From: Neobacillus paridis
Lineage (GTDB): Bacteria > Bacillota > Bacilli > Bacillales > Cytobacillaceae
Reading direction: 5' to 3'
NCBI RefSeq assembly: GCF_016765675.1
Contig: NZ_JAESWB010000168.1
Span: forward strand, 186,001-250,000
Length of the DNA stretch: 64,000 bases
Shown here: in pieces, positions 45,024 to 55,125 of the stretch
Layout of the letters: the number at the start of each line of letters is the position of its first letter
How positions within the stretch are numbered: position 1 is the first letter of the stretch
Notes under the pieces: model-generated
Told to the model about the DNA's origin: nothing
Database searches by the model: none
The model's input: only the letters and a program-made list of their open reading frames with translations
Program-made: the position numbers and the translations under genes

Positions 45024-45053
45024 GTCTATAGGAAAAAGTACAAGCATATAAAT
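45024..45053 (+). promoter_or_regulatory. sigma-E-type promoter of spoVD
   Basis: GTCTATA (45024-45030), 14 bases, CATATAAAT (45045-45053), close to the sigma-E consensus (-35 with ATA core, -10 CATACA-type). spoVD is a sigma-E gene in B. subtilis and a terminator sits directly upstream, so a dedicated promoter is needed here. Confidence 0.6.
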
Positions 45054-45085
45054 GAACGATACTGTAAAGGAGGATCGTTCAAAAT

Positions 45086-47008
45086 ATGCGTGTTTCCAAT
45101 GTAACTGTCCGTAAACGTCTGTTAATTGCATTGATTGTTGGGGTTCTTATTTTTTTAGTTATCGATGTTCGCTTAGGTTATGTACAATTTTATCTTGGCA
45201 ATATGCTGACTGACCGGGCAAAAGACTCGTGGAGCCGAAATATTCCTTTTGAACCTGAGCGTGGACGAATCATTGACCGCAACGGGGTCCCATTGGCAAC
45301 CAATATTAGTGCCCCAACCGTCTGGGTTGTCCCTAGGCAGATCAAAGATCCGGCTTCCACAGCTGAAAAGCTAGCCGAGGTGCTAAACATGTCCAAAGAG
45401 AAGGCTTACCGAGAGATTACCCAACAGGAAAGAATTGTTCGGATTAAGGAAGGGAGAAAAATTTCCCATCAAAAGGCTAAACAGATTAGGGCCCTTAGTC
45501 TTGACGGTGTTTATATCGGCGAAGACTCAAAGCGCCATTATCCCAATGGCAGCTATCTTTCCCATGTTCTTGGGTTCGCCGGAGTGGACAACCAGGGATT
45601 AATGGGTTTGGAGAAATATTATGATAAAGAGTTAAGCGGCAAACGTGGCTCGGTTAAATTTTATGCCAATGCAAAAGGGGAACGAATGAATGATATGGCC
45701 GATGATTATGACCGTCCGACAAACGGGCTTGATCTAAAGCTGACCATCGATTCTAAAATTCAAAAAATTATTGAAAGAGAGCTGGATATTGCGGAAGCGA
45801 CCTATAATCCAGATGGCATTATTGCCATTGCCATGAACCCCAATAATGGTGAAATATTAGCGATGTCAAGCCGGCCAACTTTTGATCCTGCGAAATTTCA
45901 GAGTGTTCCGCAGGAAGTCTATAACCGCAATCTTCCGGTGTGGATGACCTACGAACCTGGTTCCACATTTAAAATAATTACCCTTGCCGCCGCATTGGAG
46001 GAGGGCAAAGTTAACCTGGAAAAAGAACATTTTCATGATTCCGGTTCCGTTCAAGTAGCAGGAGCGAGGTTAAAATGCTGGAAAAGAGGCGGCCATGGAG
46101 ATCAAAGCTTTTTAGAGGTTGTCGAAAATTCCTGTAACCCGGGGTTTGTTGAGTTAGGAGAAAGATTAGGCAAGGAAAAATTGTTTAAATATATTAAAGA
46201 TTTTGGCTTTGGTCAAAAAACAGGAATTGATTTACAAGGAGAAGGAACAGGAATACTATTTAATATGGATCGGGTTGGACCGGTAGAACTGGCGACGACT
46301 GCATTTGGACAGGGTGTTTCGGTAACGCCGATTCAGCAGGTGGCGGCGGTTGCCGCAGCCGTCAATGGCGGCACATTATATAAGCCGTTTATTGCAAAGG
46401 AGTTAATTGATCCTGTGACTGGGGAAATCGTTATGCGAAATACTCCGGTTGCAAAAAGGAAGGTTATCTCTGAAAAAACTTCCAAGGAAATCCGCCATGC
46501 CCTCGAAAGTGTAGTTGCTCAAGGAACGGGCGGTAACGCCTTTGTAGAATCCTATCGGGTCGGTGGAAAAACTGGTACAGCGCAAAAGGCACAAGGCGGA
46601 AGATATCTGGAAAATAACTTTATTGTCTCATTTATTGGCTTTGCCCCGGCTGATGATCCACAAATCGTTGTCTATGTGGCCGTTGATAATCCTAAAGGGG
46701 TAAGAGCGTTCGGGGGCACAATTAGTGCACCAATTGTCGGTAATATCATGAAGGATAGTTTGAACGCAATGGGTGTGAAGCCAAGGAAAGGCCAAATTAA
46801 TAAAGAAATAAAGTATCCGAACACTCCTTTGATAGAACTGCCTGACTTTGTTGGACTAAAGAAGAATGAACTTCAGCAGCAGCTCGTTAATTTAAGAATA
46901 GATGCAAGTGGCGAGGGTGATATTGTGGTTAGGCAGTCTCCAGAGCCGGGGACAAAAGTAAAGCAAGGAGCAAAAATTCGCCTCTACTTTGGCAAAGCGG
47001 AGGAATGA
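45086..47008 (+). CDS. spoVD: sporulation-specific transpeptidase SpoVD
   Basis: Class B penicillin-binding protein that makes spore cortex together with SpoVE. 640 residues: membrane anchor, dimerisation domain, transpeptidase with Ser293 in EPGSTFK, SCN motif (ENSCNPG) and KTGTAQ, and one C-terminal PASTA domain, versus two in PBP2B. The SCN Cys pairs with another Cys and is reduced by StoA in B. subtilis; the Cys in GARLKCWKRG is a possible partner. ATG follows AAAGGAGGATC. Confidence 0.97.
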   Translation: MRVSNVTVRKRLLIALIVGVLIFLVIDVRLGYVQFYLGNMLTDRAKDSWSRNIPFEPERGRIIDRNGVPLATNISAPTVWVVPRQIKDPASTAEKLAEVLNMSKEKAYREITQQERIVRIKEGRKISHQKAKQIRALSLDGVYIGEDSKRHYPNGSYLSHVLGFAGVDNQGLMGLEKYYDKELSGKRGSVKFYANAKGERMNDMADDYDRPTNGLDLKLTIDSKIQKIIERELDIAEATYNPDGIIAIAMNPNNGEILAMSSRPTFDPAKFQSVPQEVYNRNLPVWMTYEPGSTFKIITLAAALEEGKVNLEKEHFHDSGSVQVAGARLKCWKRGGHGDQSFLEVVENSCNPGFVELGERLGKEKLFKYIKDFGFGQKTGIDLQGEGTGILFNMDRVGPVELATTAFGQGVSVTPIQQVAAVAAAVNGGTLYKPFIAKELIDPVTGEIVMRNTPVAKRKVISEKTSKEIRHALESVVAQGTGGNAFVESYRVGGKTGTAQKAQGGRYLENNFIVSFIGFAPADDPQIVVYVAVDNPKGVRAFGGTISAPIVGNIMKDSLNAMGVKPRKGQINKEIKYPNTPLIELPDFVGLKKNELQQQLVNLRIDASGEGDIVVRQSPEPGTKVKQGAKIRLYFGKAEE

Positions 47009-47021
47009 AATGGTGAAGGGG

Positions 47022-47054
47022 GGAGGCGGCACAATTTAGGCCCTCCTTTTTTTA
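47022..47054 (+). terminator. Rho-independent terminator after spoVD
   Basis: GGAGGC (47022-47027) / GCCCTCC (47040-47046) with one bulge and a T-run; ends spoVD. Confidence 0.7.
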
Positions 47055-47180
47055 TATACTCACCAATAAACAAAATAGCAAAAAAAGATTTTTTCATGTA
47101 AAATAAGGTGAAACTTTCGTCAGAAGTTATAAATTGAAATCTTTTGACAAAATGTAGGTCATGAGAGGATTTGAGGAAAA

Positions 47181-48641
47181 ATGAAATTGCAACAGCTGCT
47201 TACCCATTTACATCCTTTAGTTCCCTTCACAGAAGAGAATCCGGAAATAACATCGATTGAAAACGATCATCGAAAGGTACAAAAGGGAAGCTTATTTGTT
47301 TGTATTAAAGGTTATACCGTTGATGGGCATCATTTTGCCGAATCAGCTGTAAAAAGCGGTGCAGTCGCTGTACTTGCGGAAAGGCCGCTTGAGCTTGCTG
47401 TACCGGTAATTACTGTAAAAGATACTCTCCGCGCCATCGCGGTTCTGGCAGATGTCTTTTACGGTCAGCCGACGCAACAGCTGCATTTAATCGGAATTAC
47501 TGGAACGAATGGAAAAACGACCACAAGCCATTTAATTGAAAAAATATTTGCCGATCATGGGCAAAAAACAGGGCTTATTGGTACGATGTATACAAAAATA
47601 GCAGATAAAACAATTGAGACAAAAAATACTACTCCTGAGAGTCTGACGCTGCAAAAAACCTTCCGGCAAATGGTCGAAGAAGGTGTCGAGATGGCAGTTA
47701 TGGAGGTGTCTTCCCATGCCTTGGATTTGGGGAGGGTACATCGCTGTGATTATGATGTTGCTGTTTTTACCAATTTAACCCAAGACCACCTTGATTATCA
47801 TAAAACGATGGAAGAATACAAACGGGCCAAAAGCTTGTTATTTTCCCAGCTAGGAAATTCGTTTAACTTAAAAAAGCCCAAATTTGCCATTTTAAATGCC
47901 GATGACCCGGCTTCAGAGCTGTTTAAAAAATCCACCGCTGCCCATGTATATACATATGGAATTGATCATCCGGCCGATATTCAGGCTGTTAATATCGAAA
48001 TGACGACAACAGGAACAGGCTTTGATTTACTCGTCGGAAAGGATAAATACCCTGTACATCTGCAGCTGCTGGGGAAATTTAGTGTCTACAATGTTTTGGC
48101 AGCTATCTCCGCTGCACTTGTTTCCGGAATACCTGTCCTTGAGGCGATTGCTTCGATTGAAAAAGTCAATGGTGTTGCAGGACGATTCGAACTTGTGAAG
48201 GCCGGCCAGGATTTTACCGTGATCGTCGATTATGCCCACACACCTGACAGCCTTGAGAATGTGTTAAAAACAATAGAGCATTTTGCCAAGAAAAAAGTAT
48301 TTGTTGTTGTTGGCTGCGGCGGCGACAGGGACCGAACGAAACGTCCATTAATGGCGCAAATAGCTTGCAGGTATGCAACCAATCCAATCTTCACTTCTGA
48401 TAATCCCAGAAGTGAAGACCCGATGGCCATTTTAAAGGAAATGGAAGCAGGGGTACAAGGCGAGGATTATTTAGTCATCCCTGATCGAAAGGAAGCCATC
48501 AACTATGCAGTGAAGCAGGCTGAAACGGGAGATGTCGTGTTAATAGCCGGGAAAGGACATGAAACATATCAGATTATTGGCAATGAGGTTCATGACTTTG
48601 ATGATCGGCTTGTTGCCAGGGGAGCAATAGAGGAGAGATAA
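47181..48641 (+). CDS. murE: UDP-MurNAc-tripeptide synthetase MurE (meso-DAP adding)
   Basis: Third Mur ligase: adds meso-diaminopimelate to UDP-MurNAc-L-Ala-D-Glu. 486 residues: UDP-binding N-domain, ATP-binding central domain with GTNGKTT at 108-114, and a C-domain with DNPRSEDP, the DAP-specific DNPR motif. So the organism's wall is of the meso-DAP type. ATG start after GAGGA. Followed five bases later by an orphan Mur N-terminal domain gene. Confidence 0.97.
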   Translation: MKLQQLLTHLHPLVPFTEENPEITSIENDHRKVQKGSLFVCIKGYTVDGHHFAESAVKSGAVAVLAERPLELAVPVITVKDTLRAIAVLADVFYGQPTQQLHLIGITGTNGKTTTSHLIEKIFADHGQKTGLIGTMYTKIADKTIETKNTTPESLTLQKTFRQMVEEGVEMAVMEVSSHALDLGRVHRCDYDVAVFTNLTQDHLDYHKTMEEYKRAKSLLFSQLGNSFNLKKPKFAILNADDPASELFKKSTAAHVYTYGIDHPADIQAVNIEMTTTGTGFDLLVGKDKYPVHLQLLGKFSVYNVLAAISAALVSGIPVLEAIASIEKVNGVAGRFELVKAGQDFTVIVDYAHTPDSLENVLKTIEHFAKKKVFVVVGCGGDRDRTKRPLMAQIACRYATNPIFTSDNPRSEDPMAILKEMEAGVQGEDYLVIPDRKEAINYAVKQAETGDVVLIAGKGHETYQIIGNEVHDFDDRLVARGAIEER

Positions 48642-48645
48642 GAAA

Positions 48646-49101
48646 ATGTATTTGGCACTTCTCGATTTAATGGATTTATTTCCTGAGAAACATGGGGTTG
48701 AAACGAATATTTTGTTTCAGACGGTTAGTGATCAGGCAAATATTCTCCAGCCAAAGGGTTTATTTATACCGATACCGCTTAATAATCAGCCAAATGAATT
48801 GTCATTGGCAATTGAAAATGGGGCTGTTGCCGCCCTCTGGGAGCAGGGGAAGAGCTTGCCCCGCTATACGCCAAATCAATTCCCAGTATTTTTTACCACG
48901 GATTTGGCTGAAGCAACCAGAAAAATACTTTTACGCTATATAGAGAATTTAAACGGGGAAATAGATAATAAAATGGAACGAACAAACTTTAAATTTATCA
49001 ACAAAAAACTTCTTAATAAAAATAATAAGACATATGATATTGCTGTAATGTTAAATAAAATTGCCAAAGTTCAAGCCCAAAATTCGGAAAGGAGGGGATA
49101 A
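48646..49101 (+). CDS. stand-alone Mur-ligase N-terminal domain-like protein
   Basis: 151 residues. The first 105 resemble the UDP-binding N-domain of MurE/Mur[34 protein letters not shown] and [15 protein letters not shown], that is the strand order of the family. The P-loop GTNGKTT and the whole ATP and C-terminal domains are missing; instead there is a Lys/Asn-rich tail. It cannot be a ligase by itself. Own ribosome site (AGGAGAG), 4 bases after murE, and contiguous with mraY. Either a remnant of a murF-like gene or a substrate-binding accessory protein. Confidence 0.75.
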   Translation: MYLALLDLMDLFPEKHGVETNILFQTVSDQANILQPKGLFIPIPLNNQPNELSLAIENGAVAALWEQGKSLPRYTPNQFPVFFTTDLAEATRKILLRYIENLNGEIDNKMERTNFKFINKKLLNKNNKTYDIAVMLNKIAKVQAQNSERRG

Positions 49102-49102
49102 A

Positions 49103-50077
49103 ATGCTGGAGCAAGTTATTATTTTCACGATCATCATGGCTTTTCTCATTACGGTATTGCTTTCTCCGATTTTTATTCCCTTCCTTCGAAGATTAAAATT
49201 TGGACAAAGCATTCGTGAAGAAGGACCAAAATCGCATCAAAAAAAATCAGGTACGCCTACAATGGGTGGAATCATGATCTTATTTTCGATTGTGATCACA
49301 ACGATTGTGATGACTGGAAAGTTTTCGGAACCAACCGTAAAAACATATTTGCTGCTATTCGTAACGCTCGGATTTGGATTATTAGGATTTTTGGATGATT
49401 TTATCAAGGTCGTGATGAAGCGTAACTTAGGGTTGACCTCAAAGCAAAAACTTTTAGGACAAATTATTATTTCGGTCATCTTTTATCTAGTTTATATCCA
49501 AAAAGGGTTTTCAACGGAAATCAGCATTCCTTTTACTGATTCAAGTATTGATTTAGGCTGGTTTTTCGTCTTTTTCATCGTTTTTTGGTTAGTTGGCTTT
49601 TCCAACGCTGTTAATTTAACCGATGGACTTGATGGTTTGGTGTCAGGCACCGCGGCGATTGCTTTTGGGGCATTTGCCGTCCTCGCCTGGAGTCAGCTCC
49701 AAATGGATATTGCGATTTTTTCTGTTGCTGTTGTTGGTGCTGTCCTTGGTTTTTTGGTTTTCAATGCACATCCGGCAAAGGTGTTTATGGGCGATACCGG
49801 ATCGCTTGCGCTCGGAGGGGCAATTGCAGGGATTGCCATTTTAACGAAGCTCGAACTGTTACTCATTATTATTGGCGGTGTGTTTGTCATTGAAACACTG
49901 TCCGTTATTCTCCAAGTTGCCTCGTTTAAAATGACTGGCAAGCGTATTTTCCGAATGAGCCCGTTGCATCATCATTATGAACTTGTCGGCTGGTCGGAAT
50001 GGAGAGTTGTGGTTACTTTTTGGTCAGTTGGATTAATCCTTGCTATTTTAGGAATCTATATCGAGGTGTGGTTGTAA
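49103..50077 (+). CDS. mraY: phospho-N-acetylmuramoyl-pentapeptide transferase MraY
   Basis: Makes lipid I at the cytosolic face of the membrane by transferring phospho-MurNAc-pentapeptide to undecaprenyl phosphate. 324 residues with about ten helices; GTPTMGGI near the N-terminus, FLDDFIKV and NLTDGLDGL (Mg2+/catalytic Asp motifs), and the HHHYE motif at the C-end. ATG 49103 lies one base after the orphan domain stop with GGAGGGG. murD follows directly. Confidence 0.97.
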   Translation: MLEQVIIFTIIMAFLITVLLSPIFIPFLRRLKFGQSIREEGPKSHQKKSGTPTMGGIMILFSIVITTIVMTGKFSEPTVKTYLLLFVTLGFGLLGFLDDFIKVVMKRNLGLTSKQKLLGQIIISVIFYLVYIQKGFSTEISIPFTDSSIDLGWFFVFFIVFWLVGFSNAVNLTDGLDGLVSGTAAIAFGAFAVLAWSQLQMDIAIFSVAVVGAVLGFLVFNAHPAKVFMGDTGSLALGGAIAGIAILTKLELLLIIIGGVFVIETLSVILQVASFKMTGKRIFRMSPLHHHYELVGWSEWRVVVTFWSVGLILAILGIYIEVWL

Positions 50078-51418
50078 TTGAAGCAGATTAAGACGTATCA
50101 TCATAAAAAAATTCTCGTATTAGGTTTAGCAAAAAGCGGCGTAACAGCTGCCGCTTTATTACATAGGCTTGGCGCTTTTGTTACGGTAAATGATAAAAAG
50201 CCTTTTTCGGAAAATCCCGAGGCTCAAGGGCTGCTGGAGCAAGGCATTAAGGTGATTTGCGGAGAACACCCAGTCGAGCTGCTCGACGAAGGGTTTGAGC
50301 TGATTGTTAAAAATCCTGGAATTCCCTATGAAAACCCAATGATCCAAACCGCTTTGGATAAGGGGATTCCGGTGATTACGGAAGTGGAGCTCAGCTTTCA
50401 AATATCCGAAGCGCCGTTTATCGGAATAACCGGCACAAATGGAAAAACAACAACGACAACGTTAATTTTTGAGATGTTGAAAGCCGGAAATAAAAAGCCA
50501 TTAATTGCCGGTAATATCGGCACAGTTGCTTCTGGTGTTGCCGAAGAAGCAACAAGGGAAAATACCATTGTCATTGAATTATCATCCTTCCAATTGATGG
50601 GGGTTGCTGCCTTTAATCCGAAAATCGCCGTGATCACAAATATTTATGATGCCCACCTTGATTATCACGGAAGCAAAGAAGCTTATATAAAGGCAAAAGC
50701 AAATATTACTAAAAATCAGACAGAAGATGAATATTTAATTGTCAATGCGGACCAAAATGAAACGATCGAAATTGCCCGTCAATCAAAAGCACAAATTATT
50801 CCTTTTTCGACAAAGAAGATTGTCGACAATGGTGCCTATATACGTGAAGGATGGGTCTGGTTTCGCGGAGAAAAAGTGGTCGCGGTTGAAAAGGTAGCAA
50901 CAAATATTGAAAATATTTTATGTGCTGTCGCTGCTGCAAAACTTTCAGGTGTAGAGAATAGTGCCATTTCACAAGTGCTTAAGTCATTTACAGGGGTGAA
51001 ACACCGCCTGCAATTTGTCGCCGAACGAGCAGGTAGAAAATTTTATAATGACTCAAAGGCAACGAATATGATTGCTACCATCAATGCTCTTACCGCTTTT
51101 GACACTCCGGTGATCCTGCTTGCAGGGGGTCTTGACCGCGGTAATGAATTTGATGACCTGATCCCTTATTTGCAAGATGTTAAAGTACTGATAACCTTTG
51201 GGCAGACTGCCCCTAAGCTGGAACGGGTTGGGAAATTGGCCGGAATAAAAAAAATAGAGCGTGTCGATAATGTTGATAAGGCAGTACCTGTGGCGTTCGC
51301 CTACTCGGAGCCAGGTGATGTCATTTTGTTATCTCCTGCCTGCGCCAGCTGGGATCAATATAAAACTTTTGAAGTCCGGGGAGACATTTTTATTGAAGCG
51401 GTGCATAAGCTTAAGTAA
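50078..51418 (+). CDS. murD: UDP-MurNAc-L-alanine:D-glutamate ligase MurD
   Basis: Second Mur ligase, adding D-glutamate. 446 residues: Rossmann-like N-domain ([20 protein letters not shown]), ATP domain with GTNGKTTTT, and C-domain with FYNDSKATN and [13 protein letters not shown] 50078 directly follows the mraY stop; the ribosome site CGAGGTG lies in the end of mraY. Coupled to mraY and followed by spoVE. Confidence 0.97.
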   Translation: MKQIKTYHHKKILVLGLAKSGVTAAALLHRLGAFVTVNDKKPFSENPEAQGLLEQGIKVICGEHPVELLDEGFELIVKNPGIPYENPMIQTALDKGIPVITEVELSFQISEAPFIGITGTNGKTTTTTLIFEMLKAGNKKPLIAGNIGTVASGVAEEATRENTIVIELSSFQLMGVAAFNPKIAVITNIYDAHLDYHGSKEAYIKAKANITKNQTEDEYLIVNADQNETIEIARQSKAQIIPFSTKKIVDNGAYIREGWVWFRGEKVVAVEKVATNIENILCAVAAAKLSGVENSAISQVLKSFTGVKHRLQFVAERAGRKFYNDSKATNMIATINALTAFDTPVILLAGGLDRGNEFDDLIPYLQDVKVLITFGQTAPKLERVGKLAGIKKIERVDNVDKAVPVAFAYSEPGDVILLSPACASWDQYKTFEVRGDIFIEAVHKLK

Positions 51419-51489
51419 GGGCTTGGCCCACTTTCTGTTCACAATGGTGGTGCGCTAGCCTGATAAACTTGTTAGTAGAGGTGTATAGT

Positions 51490-52590
51490 GTGCCGACAAA
51501 GAGAACAGCTCCCGACTTTATTTTAATACTTGTAACCTTTACACTGCTGGCCATAGGTCTTATTATGGTGTACAGCGCAAGCGCAATTTGGGCCGAATAT
51601 AAGTTTCATGACTCCTTTTTCTTTGCCAAAAGGCAGACCCTTTTTGCTGTTATTGGTGTACTGGCGATGTTTTTTATCATGAATATTAACTACTGGACAT
51701 GGCGAACATGGGCAAAGGCGATTTTAATTGTTTGTTTCGTGTTGTTGATTTTGGTGCTTATTCCCGGAATTGGCAATGTGCGAAATGGCTCGCGAAGTTG
51801 GATTGGGGTCGGTGCTTTTTCGATTCAGCCTTCAGAATTCATGAAGCTGGCGATGATTGCTTTTCTTGCCAAATTTCTGTCTGAACGGCAAAAGCAGATT
51901 ACCTCGTTTAAGAACGGCCTCGTACCTTCTCTGGGAATTGCTTTTCTTGCATTCGCCATGATTATGCTGCAACCGGATTTGGGTACCGGCACGGTCATGA
52001 TCGGAACATGTGTAGTGATGATTTTTATTGCTGGTGCCAGGATTAGCCACTTCGCATTTTTGGGATTATTGGGAGTGGCCGGTTTTGTTGCTCTCATTGT
52101 GTCGGCTCCTTATCGGATCAAACGAATTACCTCGTTTCTCGATCCGTGGTCAGACCCGCAGGACAGCGGCTTTCAAATTATTCAATCACTTTATGCGATT
52201 GGTCCGGGTGGTTTGTTTGGTCTAGGTCTCGGCGAGAGCAGGCAAAAGTTTTTTTATTTGCCGGAACCACAAACGGATTTTATCTTTGCGATTCTTTCTG
52301 AAGAATTAGGCTTCATCGGGGGATCGTTTATCATCCTGTTATTTGCCCTGCTTTTATGGCGGGGGATTCGCATCGCCTTAGGTGCTCCTGATTTATATGG
52401 CAGCTTTCTTGCGGTGGGGATTATTGCCATGGTTGCCATTCAAGTGATGATAAACATTGGTGTTGTTACCGGCCTGATGCCGGTTACCGGGATTACCCTG
52501 CCATTTTTAAGCTATGGAGGGTCATCGTTGACATTAATGTTAATGGCCATCGGCGTTCTCTTGAATATTAGCCGTTATTCCAGATATTGA
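51490..52590 (+). CDS. spoVE: SEDS peptidoglycan polymerase SpoVE
   Basis: Sporulation paralogue of FtsW, polymerising the spore cortex with SpoVD. 366 residues, about ten helices; SEDS signatures MVYSASAIWAEY, GAFSIQPSEFMKLAMI and TGITLPFLSYGGSSL. GTG 51490 with AGAGGTG six bases before gives the family start; the longer frame adds seven residues. Follows murD after about 70 bases and ends at a terminator and a family 2 repeat. Confidence 0.96.
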   Translation: MPTKRTAPDFILILVTFTLLAIGLIMVYSASAIWAEYKFHDSFFFAKRQTLFAVIGVLAMFFIMNINYWTWRTWAKAILIVCFVLLILVLIPGIGNVRNGSRSWIGVGAFSIQPSEFMKLAMIAFLAKFLSERQKQITSFKNGLVPSLGIAFLAFAMIMLQPDLGTGTVMIGTCVVMIFIAGARISHFAFLGLLGVAGFVALIVSAPYRIKRITSFLDPWSDPQDSGFQIIQSLYAIGPGGLFGLGLGESRQKFFYLPEPQTDFIFAILSEELGFIGGSFIILLFALLLWRGIRIALGAPDLYGSFLAVGIIAMVAIQVMINIGVVTGLMPVTGITLPFLSYGGSSLTLMLMAIGVLLNISRYSRY

Positions 52591-52596
52591 AGAATA

Positions 52597-52621
52597 CCCT
52601 GTTATTGGCAGGGTTCTTTTT
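52597..52621 (+). terminator. Rho-independent terminator after spoVE
   Basis: Stem ACCCTG (52597-52602) / CAGGGT (52609-52614), then TCTTTTT. The T-run leads into a family 2 repeat. Confidence 0.8.
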
Positions 52622-52720
52622 AGCCGATAGGAAAGTATAAAAACTTTCCTATTAGGCATAAGTGCAACTACGCCTCTGTCTTCGCCCTTTAAGGCTCGCC
52701 AATCGGCGAGTTTTCTTTAT
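52622..52720. repeat. dispersed hairpin repeat family 2, second copy
   Basis: Homologous to 37199-37310 in the same direction: ATAGGAAAG / CTTTCCTAT hairpin, then CGCCTCTGTCTTCG, then CTCGCC / GGCGAG hairpin with TTTTCTTT. Located between spoVE and murG and acting, if transcribed forwards, as a second terminator. Confidence 0.8.
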
Positions 52721-52857
52721 GAAAAAAGGGACATTTAGATGTTTTTCATTAAAAATGAGTAACATTATTTTTTCATAGGCTTTTTTTCAATTCTTTTTAT
52801 AGTAGAATGTGTTTAGAATAGTGGTGTAATGCGCCATATAGTTTTTGAGGTGAGGAA

Positions 52858-53961
52858 ATGAAGATCGTTGTCAGCGGTGGGGGAACTGGTGGACATATTT
52901 ATCCTGCACTCGCATTAATCAGGGAAATTCAAAAGGTAAATAAAAATGTAGAGTTTCTATATATAGGTACGCAGAATGGACTGGAAAGTAAGCTTGTACC
53001 ACGTGAGAATATTCCGTTTAAGTCAATTCATATTACCGGTTTCAAACGAAAGCTCTCCTTTGAGAATGTTAAGACAGTCTTTCGATTTTTAAAAGGAGTT
53101 CAAGACAGTAAAAAAATGCTGAAGGATTTTAATCCGGACATTGTGATCGGAACCGGCGGTTATGTTTGCGGACCTGTAGTATATGCTGCAGCCAAGCGGC
53201 GAATTCCGACGGTTATCCATGAGCAAAACAGTGTTCCCGGTCTTACAAATAAGTTCTTAAGCCGTTATGTAAATAAGATTGCGATTTGCTTTGAGGAGGC
53301 AAAGGAGTTTTTTCCAAGCGAAAAAACGGTTTTCACCGGAAATCCCCGTGCTTCTGAAGTTACAGGAAAAGATGGAATGAAAGGACGGTTATCTGCCGGA
53401 TTAAGTATAACAAAACCAGCAGTGTTAATTTTTGGCGGCAGCCGCGGTGCCAGGCCGATTAATGAGGCAGTTGTCAAGGCGCTGCCAGAATTTGCGAATA
53501 AAGCGTACCAGGTACTTTATGTAACCGGTGACGTCCACTATGAGGATGTTAAAAAGGAAGCTGAGCTTGTGGGCAATCCGAATAATGTCGTAATTAAGCC
53601 ATTTATTCATAATATGCCTGAGGTGCTCGCGGGCATGGATTTAGTTGTCTCCCGGGCCGGGGCCACAACACTTGCCGAAATAACTTCACTTGGAATTCCC
53701 AGCATCTTAATTCCCAGTCCATATGTAACGAATAACCATCAGGAGAAAAATGCCCGCTCCCTCAGTGATCATGGAGCAGCGCAATTATTGCTGGAAAAAG
53801 AGTTAACCAGTAATACACTGGTTGGACATATTGAGAAGATATTACTAAATCAACAAACAATTGAGGAAATGAAGCAAAAGTCTAAAAAAATGGGTGTTCC
53901 TGATGCTGCCTCAAGGTTATATAAAGTGATGGAACAACTGATAAAAGAAAATAAAAAGTAG
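52858..53961 (+). CDS. murG: lipid II-forming GlcNAc transferase MurG
   Basis: Adds GlcNAc to lipid I to give lipid II at the membrane inner face. 367 residues, GT-B fold with the Gly-rich N-terminal motif [25 protein letters not shown] loop, and UDP-GlcNAc-binding C-domain with FGGSRGA and [24 protein letters not shown] start after GAGGTGAGG. Followed 62 bases later by murB. Confidence 0.97.
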   Translation: MKIVVSGGGTGGHIYPALALIREIQKVNKNVEFLYIGTQNGLESKLVPRENIPFKSIHITGFKRKLSFENVKTVFRFLKGVQDSKKMLKDFNPDIVIGTGGYVCGPVVYAAAKRRIPTVIHEQNSVPGLTNKFLSRYVNKIAICFEEAKEFFPSEKTVFTGNPRASEVTGKDGMKGRLSAGLSITKPAVLIFGGSRGARPINEAVVKALPEFANKAYQVLYVTGDVHYEDVKKEAELVGNPNNVVIKPFIHNMPEVLAGMDLVVSRAGATTLAEITSLGIPSILIPSPYVTNNHQEKNARSLSDHGAAQLLLEKELTSNTLVGHIEKILLNQQTIEEMKQKSKKMGVPDAASRLYKVMEQLIKENKK

Positions 53962-54023
53962 CCCAATTTCATTTCTTGCATAAATTAAATTATACGAATG
54001 GATGGAAAGTTAGGGTGATATAT

Positions 54024-54932
54024 ATGAACGAAATTATCGCTGAGTTACAGGCTTTAAATATTGGAAAAGTAAAAGAAAATGAACTACTAGCCAGCCATAC
54101 CACGATAAAAATTGGTGGCCCGGCAGACTTGTTTATTGAACCAGCTTCGATTGATGAACTAAAAAAAGTAATGAATGTTATTAAAAAATATCATCTAAAA
54201 TGGCGCGCCATTGGCCGGGGCTCTAATCTTTTAGTTTCCGATAAAGGGATAGAAGGGGTGGTCATTAAACTTGGTCACGGTTTGGACCATTTAGAGATAA
54301 ACGACACTGAAATTACGGTTGGCGGGGGTCACTCGCTTGTCAGTTTATCCACGTTAATTAGTCGGAAGGGACTGTCGGGATTAGAATTTGCCAGCGGTAT
54401 TCCTGGATCGGTAGGCGGGGCTGTTTATATGAATGCAGGTGCGCATGGATCGGATATTAGTAAAGTCCTAACAAAAGCTCACATTTTATTCAATGATGGC
54501 TCAATGGAATGGCTTAGCAATGAAGAAATGGAGTTCTCCTACAGAACGTCTATCCTGCAGAAGAAACGTCCTGGTATTGTGGTTGAAGCTGTGTTTCAAC
54601 TTTCAGCTGGCGAGCGAAAGGAAATTGTTTCCATTATGCAAAAAAATAAAGATTATCGGAAAGTTACCCAGCCATGGAACTATCCATGTGCCGGAAGTAT
54701 TTTTCGTAATCCGCTGCCAAATTATGCAGGAAAGTTAATTGAGGAGGCTGGGTTAAAAGGGTACAGAATCGGCGGAGCAGAAATTTCTGAGATGCACGGT
54801 AATTTTATCGTTAATGCCGGTAATGCTACCGCGGATGATGTTCTAGCGCTGATTCAATATGTTAAAGATACGATATACAGTAGATATCAAATAAAAATGG
54901 AAACTGAGGTCGAAATAATAGGGAGAAAGTAA
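54024..54932 (+). CDS. murB: UDP-N-acetylenolpyruvoylglucosamine reductase MurB
   Basis: FAD-linked reduction that completes UDP-MurNAc. 302 residues of the type IIb class (lacking the Tyr loop): [16 protein letters not shown] start, [16 protein letters not shown] for FAD binding, [19 protein letters not shown], and [10 protein letters not shown] with catalytic Ser. ATG 54024 with TAGGGTGAT nearby; the longer frame adds 16 residues. Terminates before a divIB leader. Confidence 0.96.
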   Translation: MNEIIAELQALNIGKVKENELLASHTTIKIGGPADLFIEPASIDELKKVMNVIKKYHLKWRAIGRGSNLLVSDKGIEGVVIKLGHGLDHLEINDTEITVGGGHSLVSLSTLISRKGLSGLEFASGIPGSVGGAVYMNAGAHGSDISKVLTKAHILFNDGSMEWLSNEEMEFSYRTSILQKKRPGIVVEAVFQLSAGERKEIVSIMQKNKDYRKVTQPWNYPCAGSIFRNPLPNYAGKLIEEAGLKGYRIGGAEISEMHGNFIVNAGNATADDVLALIQYVKDTIYSRYQIKMETEVEIIGRK

Positions 54933-54962
54933 AAGAAATAGTCCCGCGGATTACCAATTTTG

Positions 54963-54971
54963 TGTTATAAT
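54963..54971 (+). promoter_or_regulatory. extended -10 promoter candidate for divIB
   Basis: TGTTATAAT (TG, one base, TATAAT at 54966-54971) lies 155 bases before divIB; no good -35 is seen 17 bp upstream. Transcription would begin near 54978. Confidence 0.5.
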
Positions 54972-55012
54972 AACTGATATTATTAATGGTCGTATTCTGA
55001 AAAAATAGCTGG

Positions 55013-55045
55013 CGGCATGATCTATCGTGCCGTTGTTTTCTCTTT
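55013..55045 (+). terminator. hairpin terminator or attenuator in the divIB leader
   Basis: Stem CGGCATGA (55013-55020) / TCGTGCCG (55025-55032, one G-T pair) followed by TTGTTTTCTCTTTTT. It lies downstream of the extended -10 and upstream of divIB, so it ends murB transcripts and could attenuate the divIB transcript. Confidence 0.6.
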
Positions 55046-55125
55046 TTAGAACAGCTTTATTTATCATTTTGGACAAGCTTTTTTACAAGAAAATGTGCAA
55101 CCACTTTTAGGGTGGAGGAATATAA

